A DNA stretch of 64,000 bases from Phycisphaerae bacterium. Lineage in GTDB: Bacteria > Planctomycetota > Phycisphaerae > Phycisphaerales > SM1A02. Shown here piece by piece: positions 10,930-19,246 of the stretch. Position numbers and translations under genes: made by a program. The stretch lies in the NCBI GenBank assembly GCA_016795035.1, contig JAEUIT010000097.1, forward strand, positions 1-64,000. The letters are read 5' to 3'. Every line of letters begins with the position of its first letter. Positions within the stretch are counted from its first letter, which is position 1. The notes under the pieces were generated by a model, which did not search any database, was not told the DNA's origin, and saw only the letters and a program-made list of their open reading frames with translations.

Positions 10930-11222
10930 GCAACTCGCTGCCGACCGGTTCGACGTCGAGCGCGCTCGCCTTCCGCGAGCGGGGCGATGGTCACCAATCC
11001 CAATCCGCCTGACGGATCGCTCCTGCGCGTTGTCGCATGAGTGGCGTTGATCGCGTCCGCTGCGATCCACGCACGTTCGCTCGCCGTTTCATCGCGTCGT
11101 CAGCCTTCGCTCGCTGTGTCACGAACCGCGGCCGTTGCCGCATCCCACCGTCGCGCACGCGTCGTGCGCGATCACACGCGCCGACCTCGCCATCCTGTGC
11201 GAGTCGGCGGAAAGGCTGTCCT

Positions 11223-11429
11223 ATGTCCCGACCGCTTGATGGAACTCCGTCGTCACGTCCGTTTCCCTCGTCGTTGCAGCCTCCGGCGACTCCGCCGTTG
11301 GCCCTGCCCGGGTTCGTCCCCGCGGCGAAGCCCCCGCTGCGCGACGCACGCAACTCGCTTCGCATGAAGCCGCAGAAAGCAGGCCGCGCCTACGGCTCCC
11401 CGCCGCGGCGCGGCATGCGCGGCCAGTAA
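11223..11429 (+). CDS. Small basic proline-rich protein
   Basis: 68 aa, about one fifth proline and very basic at the C-terminus (RAYGSPPRRGMRGQ). Composition suggests a disordered, nucleic-acid- or ribosome-binding protein. No family recognised. GGAAAGG about eight bases upstream of ATG 11223 is a reasonable ribosome-binding site. A strong GC hairpin without a T-run follows 22 bases after the stop. It lies just ahead of the DUF4011 helicase gene and downstream of the promoter at 10845. Confidence 0.5.
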   Translation: MSRPLDGTPSSRPFPSSLQPPATPPLALPGFVPAAKPPLRDARNSLRMKPQKAGRAYGSPPRRGMRGQ

Positions 11430-11451
11430 GTGACGCCGGTTCCGCTCGCAC

Positions 11452-11484
11452 GACGGCCGCCGGGCTTCGCGCTCGGCGGCCGTC
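11452..11484. terminator. Strong hairpin between the 68-aa gene and the helicase
   Basis: GACGGCCGCC pairs perfectly with GGCGGCCGTC around a GGGCTTCGCGCTC centre. No T-run follows. The helicase ribosome-binding site GGAG begins five bases after the stem, so the hairpin could also influence helicase translation or act as an attenuator. Confidence 0.6.
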
Positions 11485-11500
11485 TCGGTGGAGTACGTTG

Positions 11501-14500
11501 ATGCGATTCCTGCACCTCCGCCGAGGGAGATCGCCGTTGCCTCCGCCGACCATCGCCCAGTTGCTCGAGACGAGCCGTCGCGAACTGCTGGACCTCTCGA
11601 ATCGCAATCGTCTCCTCAACATGCCGCTCGAGTCGCGCACGGCGCGGCTCGTGCAGATCGTCGGCGAGGAGGTCGACACCCTCTATCGCGTGCTCGTCGA
11701 CGATGGCAAGGCGATGGGGTTCGTGGCGACGCTGCCGTCGGCGCCCGGCCGAGCGAAGACCGACGACGGCAGCAACGACGAGTCGGACGACATTGATGAC
11801 GCCGAGCTCGACGCGCCCGTGTTGCCGGAGGCGTCACGAAGCGACAACCAACTAAGCGCGCGCCTCACGCCGGAGGCGCTCGAGAAGCGCTTGCTGTCGC
11901 TCTTCCGCGATGCCCAGTCGATCATGGAGGAGCAAGGCGTCAACATCCTCTATCTCGCGCTCGGCCGGCTCACGTGGTTCGAATCGAACGACTCCTCGGT
12001 CGCACGCCACGCGCCGCTCCTTCTCCTGCCCGTCACGCTCACGCGCACCGCGCGGCGCTTCGCGCTTCGCTGGAGCGAAGAGGACCTGCAACACAATCTC
12101 TCGCTCGCCGCGAAGCTGAAGGCCGACTTCGGCCTCACGCTTCCGGAGCTCGGCAACGACGAGAGCTTCCGGCCCTCGACCTACATCGAGTCCGTGCGCC
12201 AATCGGTGAAGGGCGAGACGCGCTGGACGGTCGAGACGAACGGCGTCGCGCTCGGCTTCTTCTCGTTCGCGAAGTTCCTGATGTATCGCGACCTCGACGC
12301 GCGGACATGGCCAGATCCGCAGCGTTTCCTGCAGTCCTCGGCGCTCGGCAATCTCCTCGGCGACGGCTTTGCGCCCGACGAGGCGCCGTTCGCCGAGGAC
12401 GTCGACCTCGACCAGCTCATTCCCGCGGAGAAGCTCGATCACGTCGTCGACGCCGACGGATCGCAGACGCTCGCGATCGAAGCCATTCGCCGCGGCAAGA
12501 GCATCGTCATCCAAGGCCCGCCGGGCACCGGCAAGAGCCAGACCATCACGAACGTCATCGCGACGGCGGCGCTCGACGGCAAGCGCGTGCTCTTCGTGGC
12601 CGAGAAGCTCGCGGCGCTCGAAGTCGTGAAGCGGCGCCTCGAGGCCGCGGACCTCGGCGCCATGTGCCTCGAGCTTCACAGCAACAAGGCGAACAAGCGC
12701 GCGGTGGTCGCGGAGTTCGACCGGACGTGGCGCCTCGGTCGCCCGCGCGGCGACGATCTGGCCTCCGTCGCGGCCCGTTTGGAACAGCTCCGCGCGAAGC
12801 TGAATGCGCATGCCACGCTGATGCACGCGACGCTCGAGCCGCGCGGCGTCACGCCGTATCGCATCCTCGGCGAGCTTGCGCTCCTCACGGCGCAGGGCGT
12901 GCCGCCATCGACGCTCGCGATTCGCGAGGCGCCGCGCTGGGACGAGTCGACCTACGCCGAGTGCCGGGATCGCATCGCCGATCTGGCGCAGAAGGTGGAA
13001 CTGATGGGCGTGCCGGCACGGCACCCGTGGCGCGGATGCCAGCGCACCTCCACGCTCGCCGTCGACTATCCCGAGATCCGTGCCGCGATCGAGGCGCTCG
13101 AGAGCGCGTGCGCGCGCCTCACGCCCGAGGCGGAACGTGGCGCCGCGGCGCTTCGCCAGTCCGCACCGACCGATCTCGCCTCGATGCGGGCGCTCCAGAC
13201 GATGCTCGCGCACGTCGCCGCCGCGCCGCCCGTCGATCGCGAGGCGCTCGGCAACGTGGTGTGGTCGGCGGGCATCGACGGTCTCCGCACGCTCGTCGAG
13301 CGCGGCTGCGCGTTTGCCGCGATCCGCACGACGCTCGGCGATCGCGTGCGCGCGACCGCGTTCGACGGCGACTCACGGCAGACGCTCGCGGCGGTCGAAG
13401 ACAGCGGCCGATCGCTCTTCCGATTCTTCAGCTTCCCGTTCCGCCGTGCGATGAAGGAGTTCCGCGCGCTCGTCGTTGGCGAGCCCCCGCGCGACTTCGA
13501 CGAGCGGGTCGCGCTTCTCAAGGAGATCGTCGCCGGGCAGCAGCACGCGGCCGCCGTGCGGGCAGGCGATGCCCTGGCGAAGCAGGCGTTCGGCGCCGCA
13601 TGGAGCGGCCTCGACTCGAATTGGGCGCAGCTTGCGGCGATCGTGGCATGGGCGTCCAACGCGTCGGTCGCAAAGGTCTGCGCCGACTTCCGCCAGCGCT
13701 TCGCCGCGCTCGACAAGGCGATCGACTATGCGTCGCTTGTCTCCGCGTTGCAGGCCGCAGTGCAGCCGTTCGCCGACGCGCTCGACGCCCTGTCGAAGGA
13801 ACTGGCGCTGGACCCTGCGGTGGCGTTCGGGGCACCGTCGCTCGATCGCATCCCCATCGCCACGCTTCGCGAGCGGATCGCGGAGTGGCGCGGCAACGTG
13901 GAGGCGCTCTCGCGCTGGACGAGCTGGCACCAAGGCGCGACCGACGCGCGCAGTCGCGGGCTCGGCGATCTCGTGACGGCGCTCGAGACCGGCGCCGTCC
14001 CGACGCAGGACGCGGTCCGCGCCTTCCAATGGTCGTACCACCGCGAGCTTCTCCGCGAGGCGGTGCGCCGGCATCCCGAGCTGAGCCGCTTCGACGGCGT
14101 CGAGCATTCGCGCATCGTCGAGGAGTTCCGTGCGACCGATCGCGAACGGCTGCGCCTCGCGAAGTACCGCGCGCTTCTCGCGCACTACGAGTCGTTGCCG
14201 CCGCGCACGAATCTCGGCATGACCGGCGTATTGCTCGGCGAGATCGAGAAGAAGCGCGGACATCGGCCCATTCGCAAGCTCCTGAAGGACGCGGGCTCGG
14301 TCGCGCAGTCGATCAAGCCCGTCTTCATGATGAGCCCGCTGTCGGTCGCGCAGTTCCTCGAGCCCGGCGCGATCGAGTTCGACCTCCTCGTCATCGACGA
14401 AGCCAGCCAGATCCAGCCCGTCGACGCGTTCGGCGCGTTCGTGCGCGCGAAGCAGTATGTCGTGGTCGGCGACAGCAAGCAGTTGCCGCCGACGAAGTTC

Positions 14501-16285
14501 TTCGAGCGCCTCACCAGCAACGACGAGACGGTGGAGCCCGACGACGAGGCGCCCGCCCTGGCGCAGGCCTCGGAGATGGAGAGCATCCTCGGACTCTGCG
14601 TTGCACGCGGCCTGCGCGAGTGGATGCTCCGCTGGCACTACCGCAGCCGGCACCAGTCGCTCATCGCTGTCTCGAACGCGGAGTTCTACGACAACCGGCT
14701 CTTCATCATTCCGAGCCCGGTGCGACATGCCGACGGCCTCGGCCTCCGCTTCGAGTACGTCCCCGACGGCATCTACGACCGCGGCAACACGGGCACGAAC
14801 CGGGTCGAGGCTCGGGCCGTGTGCCGAGCGATCGTCGAGCATGCCCGCGCACATCCGGAGCGGTCTCTCGGCGTTGCAGCCTTCTCGATTCGCCAGCAGC
14901 AGGCGATCCTCGACGAGCTCGACCTCCTCGAGAAGAAGGGCGAGTTCGACCGCGCCGCGTTCGACGCCGAGCATCCGTTCGAGCCCTTCTTCGTGAAGAA
15001 CCTCGAAAGCGTGCAGGGCGACGAGCGCGACGTGATCTTCATCTCGGTCGGCTACGGCCGCGACGCCAGCGGCTACATGGCGATGAACTTCGGGCCGCTC
15101 TCGGGCGACGGCGGCGAACGCCGGCTCAACGTCCTGATCTCGCGGGCGAAGCGGCAGTGCGTCGTCTTCTCGTCGATTCGCGCCGACGCGATCGACCTTG
15201 CGCGGGTCAGCGGCCGCGGCGTGCCCGCCTTCAAGCGCTTCCTCCAGTTCGCCGAGACGGGCCGCATGGACCTCGCGACGCGCTCCGCGCGCGAAGAGGG
15301 TTCGCCGTTCGAGGAAGCGGTGCGGCAATCGCTGGAGGCGTCGGGCTTCACGGTGGAGCCGCAAGTCGGGCAGTCCGGCTTCTTCATCGATCTCGGCATC
15401 CATGATCGGGAAACGCCCGGGCGCTTCATCCTCGGCATCGAGTGCGACGGCGCGAGCTATCACTCGTCGCGCTCGGCGCGGGACCGCGATCGCCTTCGTC
15501 AGGCGGTCCTCGAGAATCACGGCTGGCGGATCCATCGCATCTGGAGCACCGACTGGTTCCAGCGGCGCGACGAGGAATTGAAGAAGGCGCTCGCCGCGAT
15601 CGAGCGTGCCCGCGTCGAGCTTGCGGAAGGAGACCGCGACGCGATGGAGGCGGCGAAGGCCGCAGCCGCCGCGCGCGAGACCGCACGCGAAACCGCGATC
15701 GCCCGCGACGTCGACGTCAACGACGTCGGCGCCGCCGTGACGAGCGAGCCGTACAAAGAGGCGGATCTCGACGTCGGCCTGCGCACGCCGCTCCAGGAGG
15801 TTCCCGCGAGCCATGTCGCCGAGATCGTGCGCAAGGTCGTCGCGATCGAAGGGCCGATTCACGTCGACGAGGTCGTGGTGCGCATCCGTACGTTCTGGAA
15901 CCTCGCGCGCTCGGGCCGGCTGATCTACGAGTCGGTCGTGCGCGGCATCGACGCCGCGCTCGCGGAGAGGCGCGTCGCCCGCGACGGCGACTTTCTCTCG
16001 ATCCCGGGCGCCGCGGTTCGCGTGCGGAACCGTTCGGCGGTCGGGTCGTCGAGCCTTCGCGACGCCGAGATGTTGCCGCCGGCGGAGATCGCGATGGCCA
16101 TCGTGACGGCGCTCGAGGCGAGCCACGCGGCGACCGAGGCGGACGTGGTCACCGCCGTGGCGCGAGCCCTCGGCTTCAAGTCGACCGGCGAGAGCCTCCG
16201 AACCCGCATCACCGACGCGATCCGGCGTCTCGTCGGAGACGGGCGCGTCCAGAGCGAGAATGGAATGCTCCGACTTTCCGAATGA
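11501..16285 (+). CDS. DUF4011/SF1 helicase with C-terminal Vsr-like nuclease and DUF3320
   Basis: 1594 aa from ATG 11501, with GGAG eight bases upstream. The order is: DUF4011 N-terminal region (about 20-250, with LLDLSNRNRLLNMP); SF1 helicase with Walker A GPPGTGKSQT near 340; Walker B VIDEAS near 965; GDSKQLPP near 990; HYRSRHQSL; ESVQGDERDVIFIS; and NVLISRAKRQ. A PD-(D/E)XK/Vsr-type nuclease follows (FFIDLGIHD, GIECDGASYHSS near 1311, HRIWSTDWF). A DUF3320 tail ends the protein. This all-in-one architecture is found in predicted stand-alone antiphage or DNA-restriction proteins. No other defence gene is adjacent. Motifs look intact. The 68-aa protein upstream may be a partner. Confidence 0.88.
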   Translation: MRFLHLRRGRSPLPPPTIAQLLETSRRELLDLSNRNRLLNMPLESRTARLVQIVGEEVDTLYRVLVDDGKAMGFVATLPSAPGRAKTDDGSNDESDDIDDAELDAPVLPEASRSDNQLSARLTPEALEKRLLSLFRDAQSIMEEQGVNILYLALGRLTWFESNDSSVARHAPLLLLPVTLTRTARRFALRWSEEDLQHNLSLAAKLKADFGLTLPELGNDESFRPSTYIESVRQSVKGETRWTVETNGVALGFFSFAKFLMYRDLDARTWPDPQRFLQSSALGNLLGDGFAPDEAPFAEDVDLDQLIPAEKLDHVVDADGSQTLAIEAIRRGKSIVIQGPPGTGKSQTITNVIATAALDGKRVLFVAEKLAALEVVKRRLEAADLGAMCLELHSNKANKRAVVAEFDRTWRLGRPRGDDLASVAARLEQLRAKLNAHATLMHATLEPRGVTPYRILGELALLTAQGVPPSTLAIREAPRWDESTYAECRDRIADLAQKVELMGVPARHPWRGCQRTSTLAVDYPEIRAAIEALESACARLTPEAERGAAALRQSAPTDLASMRALQTMLAHVAAAPPVDREALGNVVWSAGIDGLRTLVERGCAFAAIRTTLGDRVRATAFDGDSRQTLAAVEDSGRSLFRFFSFPFRRAMKEFRALVVGEPPRDFDERVALLKEIVAGQQHAAAVRAGDALAKQAFGAAWSGLDSNWAQLAAIVAWASNASVAKVCADFRQRFAALDKAIDYASLVSALQAAVQPFADALDALSKELALDPAVAFGAPSLDRIPIATLRERIAEWRGNVEALSRWTSWHQGATDARSRGLGDLVTALETGAVPTQDAVRAFQWSYHRELLREAVRRHPELSRFDGVEHSRIVEEFRATDRERLRLAKYRALLAHYESLPPRTNLGMTGVLLGEIEKKRGHRPIRKLLKDAGSVAQSIKPVFMMSPLSVAQFLEPGAIEFDLLVIDEASQIQPVDAFGAFVRAKQYVVVGDSKQLPPTKFFERLTSNDETVEPDDEAPALAQASEMESILGLCVARGLREWMLRWHYRSRHQSLIAVSNAEFYDNRLFIIPSPVRHADGLGLRFEYVPDGIYDRGNTGTNRVEARAVCRAIVEHARAHPERSLGVAAFSIRQQQAILDELDLLEKKGEFDRAAFDAEHPFEPFFVKNLESVQGDERDVIFISVGYGRDASGYMAMNFGPLSGDGGERRLNVLISRAKRQCVVFSSIRADAIDLARVSGRGVPAFKRFLQFAETGRMDLATRSAREEGSPFEEAVRQSLEASGFTVEPQVGQSGFFIDLGIHDRETPGRFILGIECDGASYHSSRSARDRDRLRQAVLENHGWRIHRIWSTDWFQRRDEELKKALAAIERARVELAEGDRDAMEAAKAAAAARETARETAIARDVDVNDVGAAVTSEPYKEADLDVGLRTPLQEVPASHVAEIVRKVVAIEGPIHVDEVVVRIRTFWNLARSGRLIYESVVRGIDAALAERRVARDGDFLSIPGAAVRVRNRSAVGSSSLRDAEMLPPAEIAMAIVTALEASHAATEADVVTAVARALGFKSTGESLRTRITDAIRRLVGDGRVQSENGMLRLSE

Positions 16286-16337
16286 CGATGTCGAAGGACG
16301 TGCCTCGCTCGCACACTCGTCCCGGGAGGTCTCAACG

Positions 16338-16559
16338 ATGGCTGGAAGCGGTGGTCAAGGGTCGGCCGGCAACGTCATCGCGGCCGTGTGCAGCTTCTTC
16401 ATCCCCGGCCTCGGGCAGCTCGTGCAAGGCCGCGTGATGGCCGCGCTCATCTTTCTCCTGCTCGGCGCCGCCGTGTGGGTCGTCACCTTCGGCATGTTCG
16501 GCTGGATCGTGAACATCGTGTCCTGCATCGAGGCGGCGGTCTGGAAGGGACCGCGCTGA
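16338..16559 (+). CDS. Small two-helix membrane protein
   Basis: 73 aa. A short polar head (MAGSGGQGSAGN) is followed by two membrane segments, VIAAVCSFFIPGLGQLVQG and ALIFLLLGAAVWVVTFGMFG. The IPGLGQL-QG turn is the hallmark of TM2-like/DUF small membrane proteins. A good GGGAGG ribbon-binding-type Shine-Dalgarno lies seven to eight bases before ATG 16338. It starts 52 bases after the helicase stop and could be cotranscribed with it, though nothing links them functionally. A related FPGLGQIVLG protein is at 57956. Confidence 0.7.
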   Translation: MAGSGGQGSAGNVIAAVCSFFIPGLGQLVQGRVMAALIFLLLGAAVWVVTFGMFGWIVNIVSCIEAAVWKGPR

Positions 16560-16580
16560 CGCAGCACGCAGCGCTGAAAC

Positions 16581-16615
16581 GACGACGCCCTCGCGGCTCG
16601 CGCGAGGGCGTCGTC
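16581..16615. terminator. Bidirectional hairpin terminator
   Basis: A perfect 15-bp stem (GACGACGCCCTCGCG with CGCGAGGGCGTCGTC) closes a GCTCG loop. It sits between the convergent small membrane gene and the lipoprotein gene. Only a weak T-rich tail (ATTCTGTT) follows on the plus strand. Confidence 0.75.
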
Positions 16616-16638
16616 ATTCTGTTCCTGCAACGCGGAGA

Positions 16639-17166
16639 TCACTTCCGCCGCGTCAGCTCGAAGCTCGCGTGCGACGTGGTCGCACCCTTCTTCATGCTCG
16701 ACCAATTCTGGCGCAGGTGGCTGGGATCATCGATCGTGAGCGTCATCGACGCCATGTACTCGATGTCCGACGACGTGAGGTTCGTGCAGTCGTAGCCGAC
16801 GAACTCGAACGTGTTGCCCTTCGGATTCGTGCAGCGCATTCGCGGCTGGTTGCCCATCGCGCAGTAGTGCGTCATCACGATCGAGTCGCCGTCGAGGTGA
16901 TACATGTTCGTCATCTCGCTGGGAGATCCCGGGAACATCACCTCGCGCACGACCGAGCCGTTCGACGAGACGGTGAAGACCGACGCCAAGACGTCGTTCC
17001 CCTTCTCGTCCTTCATGTTCCATTCGCCGGCGAGCGACTTGAGCGTGTCGAACTCGGCGTTCGTGGTCGCGCTCACGGGAACGACGACCTTCGGACCGGT
17101 GGTCGCGCACGCGGGCACGAGCCCGAACGATGCAACGACGAGAAGCGACAGGAGACTGGTGCGCAT
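16639..17166 (-). CDS. DUF1579-like lipoprotein
   Basis: 175 aa. The N-terminus MRTSLLSLLVVASFGLVPAC is a lipoprotein signal with lipobox LVPAC, so the mature protein is membrane-anchored. The body (FDTLKSLAGEWNMKDEKGND, then VREVMFPGSPSEMTNMYHLD) follows the beta-barrel pattern of DUF1579/heme-binding-like domains with the typical AGEW motif. Function unknown. ATG 17166 is supported by GGGAGAG eight bases upstream. It is the last gene of the minus-strand run that begins at 22707, but the 90-base gap with short GGCCAGAGGT repeats (about 17176-17226) suggests its own promoter. Confidence 0.75.
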   Translation of the reverse strand: MRTSLLSLLVVASFGLVPACATTGPKVVVPVSATTNAEFDTLKSLAGEWNMKDEKGNDVLASVFTVSSNGSVVREVMFPGSPSEMTNMYHLDGDSIVMTHYCAMGNQPRMRCTNPKGNTFEFVGYDCTNLTSSDIEYMASMTLTIDDPSHLRQNWSSMKKGATTSHASFELTRRK

Positions 17167-17255
17167 GCGAGATCTCTCCCAAAGGTGTGGCCAGAGGTCT
17201 GGCCAGAGGTGTGGTGCCGCCCATGCGGGAGCGGCCGCACAAAACGCTACCGCGC

Positions 17256-18125
17256 TCACTTGGGCTTCGCAGCGGCTTCTTCGGTGAGACGGCGATGGGC
17301 GTCGCGAATGGGCCGGAAACTCGCATCCTTCAGGGCCTCGAGCTCGGTCGCGAGGCGATCGGCGATCACGATCCGCGTCGCGAGTTCGATCGTCTGGTCC
17401 TGCGAGGCGAGATACCAGGCCTTCCGGAGTGCGGTGATCTTCCCCTGCGGCGTGGGCACGACGTCCGCGAGGGTGATGAGGGCCTGCGCCGCGTCGTCGG
17501 TGAGGCGCACCTGTCCGTAGAGCTCGGCGGCGGTCGTGGCGGCGTCGGCAGCGAGCGCACGGTTGTCGCCGCCGATCTTCGCGTGCGCCTGGGCCAATCC
17601 GCCCCACGCCATCGCGCGGCCCCACGTGTCGCCTAACGAGTCGGCAAGACGGAGCGACTGCTCGAACGACGCGATCGCGGCCTTCGGGTCGTCCTTCATC
17701 GTCTTCATGCCTTCACGGAAGAGCCTCTGCCCTTCGCGGAACGACACGCGCTCGCTCGGGCTCCAGCTTGCGAACGACGTCGCATAGTCGGTGAATGCCG
17801 TGCCGCCGAACGCCTCGTCGGCGAGCTTCGCGAACTTCACGCCCGTGCGGAAGGACTGCATCGCGTCGGCTTCCTTCGCAGGGTCCTTCTCGATCATCGC
17901 CAAGCCGCCTTCGAGGAAGCTGTCGATGAAAGGCAGCGTGCGGCCCGGATAGCGCTTGAACGTGGCGACGACGAGCGCGCCGTTGTCGGCGTTGAGGAAG
18001 CCGACCAGGCGCTCCTTCACGAAGACGTCGTCTTCGGCCGCTCGGGCGGGAGCGACGAACGTGACGGTGGCTGTGGCTGCAACGACGAGCGCGAAGGCCC
18101 GCAACGAGGACATGGTGATGGTCAT
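17256..18125 (-). CDS. Exported TPR-like protein
   Basis: 289 aa. The signal peptide (MTITMSSLRAFALVVAATA, cleavage near APARA-AED) is followed by an alpha-helical protein with repeat-like segments (DPKAAIASFEQSLRLADSLG, RAMAWGGLAQAHAKIGGDN, AAQALITLADVVPTPQGKI) suggestive of TPR-type scaffolding. No catalytic motif. Start at 18125 is supported by AAGGAG eight to nine bases upstream. It sits 59 bases downstream of the DUF4340 gene on the same strand, so it may belong to the ABC-transporter operon. Function not known. Confidence 0.65.
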   Translation of the reverse strand: MTITMSSLRAFALVVAATATVTFVAPARAAEDDVFVKERLVGFLNADNGALVVATFKRYPGRTLPFIDSFLEGGLAMIEKDPAKEADAMQSFRTGVKFAKLADEAFGGTAFTDYATSFASWSPSERVSFREGQRLFREGMKTMKDDPKAAIASFEQSLRLADSLGDTWGRAMAWGGLAQAHAKIGGDNRALAADAATTAAELYGQVRLTDDAAQALITLADVVPTPQGKITALRKAWYLASQDQTIELATRIVIADRLATELEALKDASFRPIRDAHRRLTEEAAAKPK

Positions 18126-18184
18126 GGAGTCGCTCCTTGAGATCGAGATCGGGGGTGCGTGAGGCCGCGGCACGAGTGCGTGCG

Positions 18185-19246
18185 TCACGGACGCGGCGCG
18201 GCAGGCGGCTTCGGCTGTTCACGGAGGCGCGTCAGCGCCGAGGCTTTCCACGCCGGCAACTTGTACTCCCACGGCTCGACGGACGCGTTCCACGTCGTCC
18301 AGCGCTCGATCCCCGCGGCCGCGTCGCCGCGCGGCACGGCGCGCAGGCGGACCCAGACGGCCTCGCCCTCGCGCATGCCTTCGACGACGACCGTCGAGCC
18401 GTCCACGTCGTACTCGATCGTGAGACCGGGCTCGGGAGTCCACGTCGCGCCTCGTCGGCGCACGCCGTCGAACTCAAGCCGCGCGAGCCATGAGGGCAGC
18501 GTGTTGCGTGCGAGCGTCTGCGCCGCATCGGGCCAGAAGTCCGACTCGATCGGCCCCGCGGCGACGGCCGACACCCACGTGGCGGGCTGGGTCGGGTTCG
18601 CGGGATCCGCTTGGCGCGTGACCACGAGGCCGAGATGACGAACCGCGCGGACCTCGTCGGCGGGCAACGCGACGATCTCCGGATTCATGTAGCGAACCGG
18701 ATTGGCCTCGGGCGCGGCCGTGCCCTTGCAACGCCAGGTCTGGTTCTCGGCGAGAAGCCGCGCGTAGGTTGTCGGCGGGGTGCCCCGCGCGTCGCCGAGG
18801 ACGACCTCGATCGGCGGCTCATCGCCGGCGCGCAGCCGCACGAGCTTCGCGCGACCCGAACTGTCGGGCCAGGCGAGGCCGAGCTCCGCGTGGCGTTCGG
18901 GCTTCGCCGTGAGCGGCTCGTCCTTCTCGAGTGACGCGATCGCCTGCACGAGCGGCGCGATCCTCGCGAAGTCGGCGGGATAGCCGTCCGCACTTCGCAC
19001 GACCCAACGGTCGCCGTCCTTCGCGAGCGCGACGACGCCCGTTCCCGACGAGATCTCGATGAGCGACACGCGATCGGCAGCGCCGGCCAGCGCCGGGACG
19101 AGCGTCCCTGCGGACGCGGCTACCCCTTCGTCGCTCGGCTCGCGGAGGAGATAGGCGGCGCCGGCGACAAGACCCACGGCTGCAACGACGAGTGCGAGCG
19201 TCATGCGCACGCGGCGCTTCCCTTCCGTCGTCGCTCGCCCGATCAC
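18185..19246 (-). CDS. DUF4340 protein of the Gld-like ABC operon
   Basis: 353 aa. One N-terminal membrane helix (MTLALVVAAVGLVAGAAYLL), then a periplasmic DUF4340 region with the usual ISSGTGVVALAKDGDRWVV and DGYPADFARIAPLVQAIASL. Such proteins accompany GldG-like ABC transporter subunits across planctomycetes and other phyla. The start overlaps the stop of the upstream GldG-like gene by four bases (ATGA), so the two are translationally coupled. The CTCGTCGTTGCAGCC motif (reverse at 19178-19192) encodes part of the membrane helix. Confidence 0.85.
   Translation of the reverse strand: MIGRATTEGKRRVRMTLALVVAAVGLVAGAAYLLREPSDEGVAASAGTLVPALAGAADRVSLIEISSGTGVVALAKDGDRWVVRSADGYPADFARIAPLVQAIASLEKDEPLTAKPERHAELGLAWPDSSGRAKLVRLRAGDEPPIEVVLGDARGTPPTTYARLLAENQTWRCKGTAAPEANPVRYMNPEIVALPADEVRAVRHLGLVVTRQADPANPTQPATWVSAVAAGPIESDFWPDAAQTLARNTLPSWLARLEFDGVRRRGATWTPEPGLTIEYDVDGSTVVVEGMREGEAVWVRLRAVPRGDAAAGIERWTTWNASVEPWEYKLPAWKASALTRLREQPKPPAAPRP

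Noticed and set aside
11037-11222. A 131-codon frame starting at 11037 as the full form of the 68-aa gene
   Set aside because: The first 62 codons lack the expected third-position bias and a ribosome-binding site; the start at 11223 has both a site and a sensible protein.
17176-17226. GGCCAGAGGT direct repeats as an operator
   Set aside because: Two imperfect copies only, within a compositionally simple stretch; not enough to call a site.
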